Positions 8,749 through 15,762 of a stretch of 64,000 nt of DNA are shown one piece after another. Every line of letters begins with the position of its first letter. Position 1 is the stretch's first letter. Origin of the DNA: UBA11222 sp049323435 (lineage in GTDB: Bacteria; Pseudomonadota; Alphaproteobacteria; UBA11222); the NCBI GenBank assembly GCA_049323435.1, contig JBMOMX010000012.1, forward strand, positions 248,001-312,000. Direction: 5' to 3'. A program made the translations under genes and the position numbers. Below the pieces are notes generated by a model that did no database searches, was not told where the DNA came from, and saw nothing but the letters and a program-made list of their open reading frames with translations.

Positions 8749-8763
8749 GGAAATAAACAGCGT

Positions 8764-9861
8764 CTATTCGGCTGCTTGCAGCAGGTCCATTAACGGCGCG
8801 CCGGGAAGCTTTTTGACTTCGGGCATCACCTCTTTGGCGAACAGGCGCATACTGGCCTCTGCGTCTGCATAGGGCATTCCGGCATAGCTGAACACGCCAT
8901 TATAAGCGCCCGCCCCCGTGCGCGCGGTAAAGTTCCGGATGCGCTCATAACATTGTTCCGGCGTGCCATAGACCTGGATGCTCTTGAAGAATTCAATGGA
9001 GGCGTCAACATTTTTTGAAACATGCGCCTGCATCCCGGCATAGCTTTCATAGCCCTTGATATCTTTCAGATGATCGCCGGCCATTTCATAATGCTCGATC
9101 ACGGTGCGGTAATAGCCGCCAATATATTTATGCGCCATTTCCTCGGCCCGGCCAGCATCCTTGTCGCAGAAGGTCCAGCCGCCCAGAATCGGCGGCGGCG
9201 CTTCATGGCCATTCACATCGCGGAAAATCTTGCGGTAATCGACCAGTTCTTTTTCCACATGCTCCCACGGCTTTTGCGGGATGATCAGAATGCCCACGCC
9301 AAGCCGCGCCATGATCTGCGAGCTTTCCGGCGATACGGCGGCGGCATAGGTGCGGCCCTTGAAGGTTTTGAACGGACGCGGGCGGATGTCGCGCTTGGCC
9401 TGTTTGACATGCTTGCCGTTAAATTCGCAGGTGCCGGATTCCAGACCTTCCAGAATCATCTGGGCACTTTCGGTGAAATATTCGCGGCTGATATTCTGAT
9501 CGCGGCCGAAACCTTCAAACTCGACCCGGCCCAGGCCACGGCCAATGCCGAGGATCATACGCCCGTTCGACATATTATCCAGCATCGCCACTTCTTCGGC
9601 GACGCGCATCGGATCATGCCAGGGCAGCACGATAACCATCGAACCCAGTAACAGTTTGTCGCTCTTGCCCGCGAAATAGCTCAGAAACTGCACCACATCC
9701 GGGCACATGGTGTAATTGGTGAAGTGATGCTCAACGCCCCAGATTGACTGAAAGCCCAGCTCCTCGGCCATCAGGCCCAGCCGGATTTCCTCATTATACA
9801 CTTTCTGATCCGAAATTTTTGGATCGGTTCCCTGAAACACCAAAGCCAAACCTACATCCAT
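8764..9861 (-). CDS. LLM class (bacterial luciferase-like) flavin-dependent oxidoreductase
   Basis: A 365-residue TIM-barrel protein of the luciferase-like monooxygenase superfamily, which uses reduced flavin or F420. Family features seen are the opening strand DVGLALVFQG, QSIWGVEHHFTNY (substrate and flavin site), LLGSMVIVLPWHDPMRVAEEVAMLDNMSNGRMILGIGRG and YAAAVSPESSQIMA. It stands alone on its strand, with 81 bases before purM and the vapBC module behind it. The substrate cannot be read from sequence. A second, more distant family member lies at 47362-48315. Confidence 0.9.
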   Translation of the reverse strand: MDVGLALVFQGTDPKISDQKVYNEEIRLGLMAEELGFQSIWGVEHHFTNYTMCPDVVQFLSYFAGKSDKLLLGSMVIVLPWHDPMRVAEEVAMLDNMSNGRMILGIGRGLGRVEFEGFGRDQNISREYFTESAQMILEGLESGTCEFNGKHVKQAKRDIRPRPFKTFKGRTYAAAVSPESSQIMARLGVGILIIPQKPWEHVEKELVDYRKIFRDVNGHEAPPPILGGWTFCDKDAGRAEEMAHKYIGGYYRTVIEHYEMAGDHLKDIKGYESYAGMQAHVSKNVDASIEFFKSIQVYGTPEQCYERIRNFTARTGAGAYNGVFSYAGMPYADAEASMRLFAKEVMPEVKKLPGAPLMDLLQAAE

Positions 9862-9912
9862 CGCTCTTCTCCCGCTTTTCTATGATTGATGCGAAATTAA
9901 AGCACAGGCGGC

Positions 9913-9951
9913 CCGCCAACGCCATGCTTTTGGGGGTTAAAAATTCCGGTT
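9913..9951 (+). repeat. Left copy of an imperfect direct repeat flanking vapBC
   Basis: This 39-base stretch begins with CCGCCAACGCCATG and continues TTTTGG-GG, AAAAAT and GGTT. A second copy with the first 14 bases identical and the later blocks largely conserved lies at 10667-10704, 754 bases away, with vapBC between. See that entry and the findings. Confidence 0.7.
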
Positions 9952-9975
9952 GAAATATAGGGCGCTCTGGCGTAT

Positions 9976-9996
9976 GTATATGCGTATGGCATATAC
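9976..9996 (+). promoter_or_regulatory. Candidate VapB operator, 8-5-8 perfect palindrome
   Basis: GTATATGC (9976-9983) and GCATATAC (9989-9996) are exact inverted repeats separated by 5 bases. The site lies 14 bases before the vapB ATG, where VapBC complexes normally bind to repress their own transcription. It also overlaps TATAC-like sequence that could be the -10 element. Confidence 0.75.
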
Positions 9997-10009
9997 AAAA
10001 GGGGTAGTC

Positions 10010-10243
10010 ATGACCCGCTCGACAATCTTCAAAAATAACCGGTCACAGGCGGTACGCCTGCCAAAGCAGGTTGCCTTTCCCGACGATGTGCATCAGGTGG
10101 AAATTATCACCATCGGCCAAAGCCGGGTGATCAGCCCGGTTGGGCGGCGCTGGGATGATCTGTTCCGCGCCGGCCCCCGCGCAACGGATGATTTTATGAC
10201 AGAGCGCGATGAGCCGCCCGTAGAGGTGCGCGAGTCTCTGTAA
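10010..10243 (+). CDS. vapB: Type II antitoxin VapB (AbrB/MazE-like fold)
   Basis: A 77-residue antitoxin: TRSTIFKNNRSQAVRLPKQ is the typical SpoVT/AbrB swapped-hairpin DNA-binding domain and the C-terminal tail (DDLFRAGPRATDDFMTERDEP) should bind VapC. ATG 10010 is chosen because the domain starts there and because an earlier start at 9950 would place the palindromic operator inside the gene. The stop overlaps the vapC start as TAATG. Confidence 0.92.
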   Translation: MTRSTIFKNNRSQAVRLPKQVAFPDDVHQVEIITIGQSRVISPVGRRWDDLFRAGPRATDDFMTERDEPPVEVRESL

Positions 10244-10641
10244 TGCTGCAATATATGCTCGACACCAATATCTGCATCTACGTGATTAAAAATTATCCGC
10301 CCGAATTGCTGGAGCGGTTTAATGCACTGGCGGAGCAAATGTGCATATCCGCCATCTCACTGGGCGAGTTGCAGTATGGCGCCGAGAAATCGGCCCGGCG
10401 CCTGGAGAACCTGCAAGCGATAGAACATTTTTCAGCACGGCTTGATGTGCTCCCATTTTCCGCCAAAGCCGCCATACATTACGGCCAGATAAGCGCTGAA
10501 CTGGAACGCGCCGGAACACCCGTGGGGCCGCACGATATGCTGATCGCCGCCCATGCGCGCAGCGAAGGCCTAATCACCGTCACCAACAACCGCCGGGAAT
10601 TTGACCGCATCCCCGGCCTGCGCATCGAGAATTGGGCGTAG
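10243..10641 (+). CDS. vapC: Type II toxin VapC, PIN-domain ribonuclease
   Basis: A 132-residue PIN-domain nuclease; VapC toxins cut tRNA or rRNA at single sites using Mg2+. The acidic active-site residues are present: Asp in YMLDTNICIY, Glu in SLGELQYGAEKS, Asp in GPHDMLIAAHA and Asp/Asn in TVTNNRREFDRIPGL. Size and order are normal for vapBC, and translation is coupled to vapB. No damage is visible, so the module is likely active. Confidence 0.95.
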   Translation: MLQYMLDTNICIYVIKNYPPELLERFNALAEQMCISAISLGELQYGAEKSARRLENLQAIEHFSARLDVLPFSAKAAIHYGQISAELERAGTPVGPHDMLIAAHARSEGLITVTNNRREFDRIPGLRIENWA

Positions 10642-10666
10642 CAATCGTTTGCTGACTTCTTACCGT

Positions 10667-10704
10667 CCGCCAACGCCATGTTTTGGAGGCTGAAAAATCA
10701 GGTT
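10667..10704 (+). repeat. Right copy of the direct repeat flanking vapBC
   Basis: CCGCCAACGCCATG at 10667-10680 is identical to 9913-9926 and is followed by TTTTGGAGG, AAAAAT and GGTT as in the left copy. By eye about 31 of 39 aligned positions match. It starts 26 bases after the vapC stop and ends 41 bases before brnT. Confidence 0.7.
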
Positions 10705-10729
10705 ATTTCTGTTGATTTAAGTATTTTGT

Positions 10730-10749
10730 ACATACATAATGCTGTATGT
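10730..10749 (+). promoter_or_regulatory. Candidate BrnA operator overlapping the brnT start
   Basis: ACATAC (10730-10735) and GTATGT (10744-10749) are exact inverted repeats with an 8-base spacer, and the right half covers the brnT ATG at 10746. BrnA is a DNA-binding antitoxin that represses brnTA, so a site here would block both transcription and translation initiation. Confidence 0.5.
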
Positions 10750-11024
10750 TAATTAGCTATGACCCCGCTAAAAATGACAAAAACATTCGAGAACGCGGGC
10801 TGTCCTTTGACCGGGCCGCCGAAATGGATTTTTCAACTGCGTATATTTTTGAGGATGTGCGCAAGCAGTATGGAGAAGTCCGGTACATCGCCCTTGCCCA
10901 TCTGGAGGGCCGTTTGCATGTGCTGTGTTTTACCGAGACGAAAGACGGAATCAGGGTGATCAGTTTTCGCAAAGCGAATGCGAAGGAGGTACGAATTTAT
11001 GGCGCGCAAAAAACCATTGATTGA
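10746..11024 (+). CDS. brnT: Type II toxin BrnT
   Basis: A 92-residue RelE-fold ribonuclease toxin. The family start YDPAKNDKNIRERGLSFDRAAEMDF is clear, followed by the core YGEVRYIALAHLEGRLHVLCFTE and the C-terminal IRVISFRKANAKEVRIY, where BrnT proteins carry catalytic Arg residues. As usual for this family the toxin precedes the antitoxin, and the two genes overlap by 26 bases. Confidence 0.93.
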   Translation: MLISYDPAKNDKNIRERGLSFDRAAEMDFSTAYIFEDVRKQYGEVRYIALAHLEGRLHVLCFTETKDGIRVISFRKANAKEVRIYGAQKTID

Positions 11025-11277
11025 CGATGAAGGAGAAGTTCGCGAATTGACTGCGGAAGATATGGCGCGGTTCGAACCCGCCGCTAATATCCTATCCCCC
11101 TCGCTCAAGAAAAAACTTGGCGTTCGCGGCCCGCAGAAGTCACGCGTCAAGGAACGCATTACAATCCGCCTGTCGCACGATGTGGTGGAGCCGTTCCGCG
11201 CGACAGGCGAGGGCTGGCAAAGCCGCGTCAATTCGGCATTGAAAGACTGGCTGAAAAGCCACAAGCCCGCGCGGTAG
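10999..11277 (+). CDS. brnA: Type II antitoxin BrnA
   Basis: A 92-residue antitoxin with a ribbon-helix-helix end: RITIRLSHDVVEPFRATGEGWQSRVNSALKDWL is the BrnA DNA-binding and dimer domain, and the N-terminal half binds BrnT. GAAGGAGGT at 10982-10990 sits 8 bases before ATG 10999, an unusually strong ribosome binding site located inside brnT; it decides the start and should favour antitoxin production. A 7-base inverted repeat (11298-11304 with 11321-11327) follows the stop but lacks a T-run. Confidence 0.92.
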   Translation: MARKKPLIDDEGEVRELTAEDMARFEPAANILSPSLKKKLGVRGPQKSRVKERITIRLSHDVVEPFRATGEGWQSRVNSALKDWLKSHKPAR

Positions 11278-11392
11278 CACGGCTCCGAAACAAAAGACGT
11301 GAGCTGATGTCCCGCCATCCGCTCACGCCCCGCATCAAAAGATAGAACCTCACTTCCAGTAAGCGTAATGTAAGATTCAATCCGAACCCGGA

Positions 11393-12289
11393 TTATTTCC
11401 CGGCCCCCTGCAACGCCGCACTATTCGCCGCCATGTCAAAGCCCTGCAGGATTTTGGCGTAACGCTGTTCAACCGCGCCGCGCATATTGGGGTCGGTGAA
11501 AATATATTGCCAGTCATTTTTCACCGCTTCCAGCACCAGTTCACCGACGATACGCGGATCCAGGCCACCCTTCAGAAAATTATTGACCATTTCCTGTCCG
11601 GCCTTTTCCTGCGCCGTCATTTTGGAAGGATCGGGCGCGCCGCCGAAACGATCCGGCCGGTTGCGCTGCGCATTGCCGATATTGGTGTTCACAAATCCGG
11701 GGCACAGCACCGAGGCGCTGATATTCGTGCCCGCCAGTTCCTCGCGCAGCACATCGCTCATGCCGACGGCGGCGAATTTGGTGGCGGTATAGGGGCCGCC
11801 GACCATGGGCGCCGCAATGATCCCGGCCATGGAGGCGGTGGTGACAAAATGCCCGCCTTCGCCATGCGCCTTGATATGCGGCAGAAACGCCTGCACGGCA
11901 TAGACAATGGCCATCTGGTTGACACCCACCACCCATTCCCAGTCGGCGATGGTGGCCTGGTCCATTTTTCCGCCGGCGCCTATGCCCGCATTGTTGCACA
12001 CCACATGTACTTTTCCGAACTGATCGAATGTTGTTTGCGCAGCTTCAAACATGGCGTCCCGTAACGACACATCGCAGCGCACGCCGGAAACCTGGACATT
12101 GGCGCTTTTATTCAAATCCGCCACTGCCTTGTCCAATGCCGCCTGTTCAATATCGGCCAGCATGATGTTCATGCCTGCCCGTGCGAAAGCCTGCGCCATG
12201 CCATAGCCGATGCCGCTGGCGCCGCCGGTGATAAACGCCGTTTTACCCATCAACCCTTTCACGGGATTTACTCCTTCATTTACAGTCAT
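11393..12289 (-). CDS. SDR-family oxidoreductase
   Basis: A 298-residue short-chain dehydrogenase/reductase. AFITGGASGIGYGMA is the NAD(P) binding Rossmann motif, VVCNNAGIGAG the NAG block and YTATKFAAVG the Tyr-x3-Lys active site. AGGAGG lies 8 bases before the ATG at 12289, so a start 20 codons upstream is rejected. It follows the two unknown paralogs but a strong terminator separates them, so it probably has some independent expression. The substrate is unknown; proximity suggests it acts on a product of the upstream pair. Confidence 0.92.
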   Translation of the reverse strand: MTVNEGVNPVKGLMGKTAFITGGASGIGYGMAQAFARAGMNIMLADIEQAALDKAVADLNKSANVQVSGVRCDVSLRDAMFEAAQTTFDQFGKVHVVCNNAGIGAGGKMDQATIADWEWVVGVNQMAIVYAVQAFLPHIKAHGEGGHFVTTASMAGIIAAPMVGGPYTATKFAAVGMSDVLREELAGTNISASVLCPGFVNTNIGNAQRNRPDRFGGAPDPSKMTAQEKAGQEMVNNFLKGGLDPRIVGELVLEAVKNDWQYIFTDPNMRGAVEQRYAKILQGFDMAANSAALQGAGK

Positions 12290-12315
12290 GCCAATATCCT
12301 CCTGATTACAATAGT

Positions 12316-12360
12316 AAAAAAACAACGCCGCGGTTTTGACTGAAATCAAACCGCGGCGTT
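12316..12360 (-). terminator. Rho-independent terminator after the second unknown paralog
   Basis: AACGCCGCGGTTT and AAACCGCGGCGTT (12324-12360) form a 13-base perfect stem with an 11-base loop. On the minus strand it is followed by GTTTTTTTA. It starts 19 bases after the stop of the gene at 12380-13414 and lies just inside the region before the SDR start. Confidence 0.92.
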
Positions 12361-12379
12361 AATGATAGGCCAGAAAATT

Positions 12380-13414
12380 TTATTCGGCTGCCAGTGCGCG
12401 ATGTTCCAATGATTCAAACCTGGCAAACAGTTTTTCGCCGCCCTCAAGCGCCATGATCTGGCGTTTCAGGGAATCGCGGGTCTGATTGCGGGAGAACTCG
12501 AACGACTCACCGGTATGGTAGGCAATCATCGGTCCCCAGAGCGGATCGAACAGATCCTTGCCGCGCATGGTTGCGCCATCCATGGTCTTGATCGTCAGCT
12601 CACGGAATTCTGACAGCATCACGCGCAGGCCAGCCACATGGATATTTTCATCCAGACGGATACGGTTGATCAGATCAGCGGCAAGATTGGCGCCTTCACG
12701 ATTGGCCCGGAACGCATCCGGATTTTTTACCACCGTTTCGTTAAAGCGGAAAACAGCCTCTGCGCGCACCTCGATCATGGTCAGATTCATCAGCAGCAGC
12801 AGATATTGTTCATGCTCCGGCGGCAGTTGCGGCATCAAACGGCCGGTTTCAGGGCGCACGATGCTTTCGGGAATTTCCGCCCTGCCATAGGCGTCCTTGC
12901 CAAACAGCGCATCACGCGCGGCAAACCACATTTTATTATGGGCGCCGATATCGGTTGCCGGATTGCCGCCTTCATCCCAGCCATGCGCTACCAGCAGGCC
13001 CTTGTTCAGATGGCCGATACACATGGAGCTGATATCTTCAACAATGATCGATTGAAAATCCGGCGCGGGGAAACTGGCCAGCAGCGCGCCACGCCCCTCG
13101 ATCACGCCCGCAATGGTCAGCGAATTCCACATCGTCAGTTCAAGGCCGTTTTCCAGCAACAGCCATTGCTGTTCCGGCGACGGGTAATTGCCCATCTTCA
13201 GCAGATCGGCGCTGCAATCAATCAGATCCCAGCCCTTGCGCTCCACTTCGCTGCGCCAGGCATTGATGGCGGGAATACGGTGCAGCGAACGCGGCGGCGT
13301 GTAATTGCCCGCCGGATCAAATCCGCCATGCAGTTTGTGCCCCGCCGCCATATGATATTCCGCATACGGATGACTGGCCAGCAATTCTTCCTGTGTATAA
13401 ACAAGCTTTACCAT
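12380..13414 (-). CDS. Unknown protein, second of two tandem paralogs (possible diiron/ferritin-like helical protein)
   Basis: A 344-residue protein that I do not recognise. It aligns along its full length with the product of 13426-14463. Shared blocks are YTQEELLASHPYA, GQ/HKLHGGFDxxGxY, GRG, IIVEDIS, IGHLNKGL, AHGWDEGG, IGAHNKMW, EHEQYLLLLMN, IEVRAE and RIRLDENIHV followed by LRVMLSEFRELT. The acidic residues and the DExxH pair sit on predicted helices, as in carboxylate-bridged diiron proteins, but no family match is claimed. It starts 11 bases after its paralog and ends at a strong terminator. Confidence 0.85.
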   Translation of the reverse strand: MVKLVYTQEELLASHPYAEYHMAAGHKLHGGFDPAGNYTPPRSLHRIPAINAWRSEVERKGWDLIDCSADLLKMGNYPSPEQQWLLLENGLELTMWNSLTIAGVIEGRGALLASFPAPDFQSIIVEDISSMCIGHLNKGLLVAHGWDEGGNPATDIGAHNKMWFAARDALFGKDAYGRAEIPESIVRPETGRLMPQLPPEHEQYLLLLMNLTMIEVRAEAVFRFNETVVKNPDAFRANREGANLAADLINRIRLDENIHVAGLRVMLSEFRELTIKTMDGATMRGKDLFDPLWGPMIAYHTGESFEFSRNQTRDSLKRQIMALEGGEKLFARFESLEHRALAAE

Positions 13415-13425
13415 GTGTCAGCCCC

Positions 13426-14463
13426 CTATTCCGCTGCCGCAGCAAGCGGAGTTTCCAGCGCGTCCAGCTGGCGCACCAGCGCCTCACCATCCGGCAGCGC
13501 CATTAATTGTTTGATGATGCTTTCGCGGGTCAGTTTGCGGCTATTGTCATAGACAGTGGTGGAATGGAAATCGACCATGCCTTTCCAGACTGGATCAAGC
13601 ATGTCGCTGCCCTTGATGGTGCCGCCATCATTCAGCTTGAAAGTCAGCAGACGCATTTCCGACAGGACGGCGCGCAGATAGCCCACATGGCTGGCTTCGT
13701 CCTGGCGGATGCGCTCTACCAGCACGGCGGCTTCCTCTGCGGCGGCGCGGCGGTCCTTGAACAGATCAGGATCGCGGAACAGGCTGCAACAGAATGAAAA
13801 CATTTTTTCCGCCCGCACTTCTACCATCAGAATATTCATATAGATCAGCAGAAAGGCTTCGTGCTGTTCCGGCAATTTCGGAAACAGGCGCATGCCTTCC
13901 GGGCGGGTGATATTATCGGGCGCGGTTGGAATCGGATAGGCATTCTTGCCGAACAGCAGATCGCGCACCACATACCACATCTGGTCATGTGCGCCGATAC
14001 CGCTGCCATCCAGACCGCCTTCGTCGCGGCCATGGGCGTGATGCAGACCCTTGTTGAGATGGCCGATGGCGGTGTTGCTCAGATCCTCGACGATGATTTC
14101 CTGAAAGTCGGGGCCGGTTGCGTCGCTGAGAATTTTCCCCCTGCCTTCAATCTCGCCAACGATCGACAGGGAATCCCATAGGGTTTTTCCCAGTCCGAGA
14201 TTAAGCAGAAATTTCTGCTGCGCATGGTTGGGATAGTTTTCACGCTTCAGCAGTTTCACGCTGACATCAATCAGCTCGCCGCCATTGGCCACAACATTCT
14301 GCGACCAGGCTTCAATGGCTGGCCCCCTGCCCAACATGCGCGGGGAGATATATTTGCCATCGGCGTCAAACCCGCCATGCAGTTTCTGTCCCATCACACT
14401 ATGCGGTTTGGCATAGGGGTGATCGGCCATCATCTCTTCATAGGTATAGCTTAGCTTAGACAC
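13426..14463 (-). CDS. Unknown protein, first of two tandem paralogs (possible diiron/ferritin-like helical protein)
   Basis: A 345-residue protein of unknown function, paralogous to the gene at 12380. AAGGAGG lies 7 bases before GTG 14463, so the start is GTG; a GTG further upstream precedes the ribosome site and is rejected. Conserved features are EIIVEDLSNTAIGHLNKGL, AHGRDEGG, QHEAFLLIYMN, MVEVRAEKMF and RIRQDEASHVGYL, giving a Glu...Glu...ExxH arrangement that hints at a metal-binding helical bundle. No signal peptide or membrane segment is visible. It follows a TetR gene by 29 bases, so the regulator and both paralogs are probably one transcript under the palindrome at 15167-15194. Confidence 0.85.
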   Translation of the reverse strand: MSKLSYTYEEMMADHPYAKPHSVMGQKLHGGFDADGKYISPRMLGRGPAIEAWSQNVVANGGELIDVSVKLLKRENYPNHAQQKFLLNLGLGKTLWDSLSIVGEIEGRGKILSDATGPDFQEIIVEDLSNTAIGHLNKGLHHAHGRDEGGLDGSGIGAHDQMWYVVRDLLFGKNAYPIPTAPDNITRPEGMRLFPKLPEQHEAFLLIYMNILMVEVRAEKMFSFCCSLFRDPDLFKDRRAAAEEAAVLVERIRQDEASHVGYLRAVLSEMRLLTFKLNDGGTIKGSDMLDPVWKGMVDFHSTTVYDNSRKLTRESIIKQLMALPDGEALVRQLDALETPLAAAAE

Positions 14464-14492
14464 AATATATCCTCCTTTCACAGATTAACTAA

Positions 14493-15143
14493 TTACGGCG
14501 ACACCCGCCCCTGGGCGGCAAGGCCGCGCAGGATGAAATGCGTCAGATTGGTCAGAAAATGTTCCCTGCCGCCCCAAGCAGCCGGGTTCCCGGTGCTGAT
14601 CGTGCTGATGACCATCAGTACGGCGTAACCGATGATTTTCGGATCATAATCCTCCCAGATCAGGCCGGCCTTCTGGCCACGCAGAATCACCTCGGCCCAG
14701 CGCGCCGCCCATTGATTGACGATAGAGGGGCTGGCCGCTTCACCGGGATTTTCGCGTGCCATCAGCTGATGACCTGCCCAGGCCGCCTTCAGCACACCCG
14801 GATTCGCCTGTACAAAATCCATCGCAACTTCGAGAACGCCATAGACACGTTCTTCATGCGTTTTGCAGGTCGCCAGGCGTTGCATGATCAGGGCATCGAC
14901 CTCTTCCTGAGTCTGCTCAACAAACGCCTGAAAACAGGCCTGTTTGTCGCTGAAATATAAATAGAATGTGCCTTGGCCAACGCCCGCAAGGCGTGAAACA
15001 TCCTGCGGCCTTGTTTCGTGATAGCCGCGCTCGACAAACAGCGTGCGCGCCGCAGCAAGCAAGCGCTGCCGACTTTCCGCCTTGCGCCTGTCCTGGCGCA
15101 TGTGGCTTATTTCTGCTGATGCATGTTTGGATTGATGAGCCAT
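14493..15143 (-). CDS. TetR-family transcriptional regulator
   Basis: A 216-residue TetR protein. The N-terminal helix-turn-helix is RQRLLAAARTLF ... TRPQDVSRLAGVGQGTFYLYFSDK (about residues 24-68); the rest is the ligand and dimer domain. It is the first gene of the run leading into the two unknown paralogs, and an 11-6-11 palindrome lies 23 bases before its start, so self-repression and control of the downstream pair are likely. The ligand is unknown; neighbours in such settings are often lipid or aromatic metabolites. Confidence 0.93.
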   Translation of the reverse strand: MAHQSKHASAEISHMRQDRRKAESRQRLLAAARTLFVERGYHETRPQDVSRLAGVGQGTFYLYFSDKQACFQAFVEQTQEEVDALIMQRLATCKTHEERVYGVLEVAMDFVQANPGVLKAAWAGHQLMARENPGEAASPSIVNQWAARWAEVILRGQKAGLIWEDYDPKIIGYAVLMVISTISTGNPAAWGGREHFLTNLTHFILRGLAAQGRVSP

Positions 15144-15166
15144 GGTGTGAATATGGCTGTTTATGA

Positions 15167-15194
15167 CAAATTGTCAATATAAATTGACAATTTG
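15167..15194 (-). promoter_or_regulatory. Candidate TetR operator, 11-6-11 perfect palindrome
   Basis: CAAATTGTCAA (15167-15177) and TTGACAATTTG (15184-15194) are exact inverted repeats with a TATAAA spacer. On the minus strand TTGACA in the promoter-proximal half could serve as the -35 element of the TetR promoter, so binding would block RNA polymerase. The site lies 23 bases from the TetR start codon. Confidence 0.82.
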
Positions 15195-15306
15195 GTATAG
15201 AGTTTGGGAAAGACAAGTACGCCGGGTAAGACACAAATTTGACCGGCGCCAGAAACAGCGTGGAAAAAAACAGGGATAATCAGCCAGGCAGCATTCAGGG
15301 CAGGGG

Positions 15307-15675
15307 TCAGATCTGCGCGGCACTCATGGCCAGAAAGCTTTCATGGGAAAGCTCTATAAAGTGCGCACCCACTTCGCCATCGTCCGCCACCCAGACGATA
15401 ACCGCTTCATACTCGCCCCTGTCAAACATTCCAGGCCCCAGCAGGACGCCGCTAATGCGTTGATTGGTAACAAAATTATTACCCGGACAGACAACACGGA
15501 AACCGCCCAGCGACCAATCATTGGTCTTGAATTTCTTGCCGCCAATGAGAAGCGTCAGTTTCGATGTCTGGACACGCCGGTGGCGGCGGCGTTCCGAACC
15601 ATGCATGGGGCCCGGCGCATCCGCCTGCCGCGCGTCCCCACCTGCAAAATTTTTTATGCGCTGCAACAGGCCCAT
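15307..15675 (-). CDS. PilZ-domain protein (candidate cyclic-di-GMP binder)
   Basis: A 122-residue protein with the two PilZ signatures: an RxxxR block in SERRRHRRVQTSKL and the D-x-S-x-x-G block in KTNDWSLGGFRVV. These bind cyclic-di-GMP in characterised PilZ proteins, so it is probably a small effector of that signal. I chose ATG 15675; a longer version from TTG 15756 would run through a TGATAATAT sequence that looks like a promoter -10 element. No output domain is attached, so the partner is unknown. Confidence 0.85.
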   Translation of the reverse strand: MGLLQRIKNFAGGDARQADAPGPMHGSERRRHRRVQTSKLTLLIGGKKFKTNDWSLGGFRVVCPGNNFVTNQRISGVLLGPGMFDRGEYEAVIVWVADDGEVGAHFIELSHESFLAMSAAQI

Positions 15676-15762
15676 ATTTGCCCCGATTTCCGGCTGGCAT
15701 CCGCCATATCTGTCGCATGATATTATCACAATAGTTAACAATTCGTAGCCTGCCAATCCCGG

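Noticed and set aside
11298..11327. Terminator after brnA
   Set aside because: CGTGAGC/GCTCACG is only 7 bases with a 16-base loop and no T-run.
12638..13552. 304-codon open frame on the plus strand
   Set aside because: Antisense to the tandem unknown paralogs. The minus-strand frames are supported by their mutual similarity and by strong ribosome sites.
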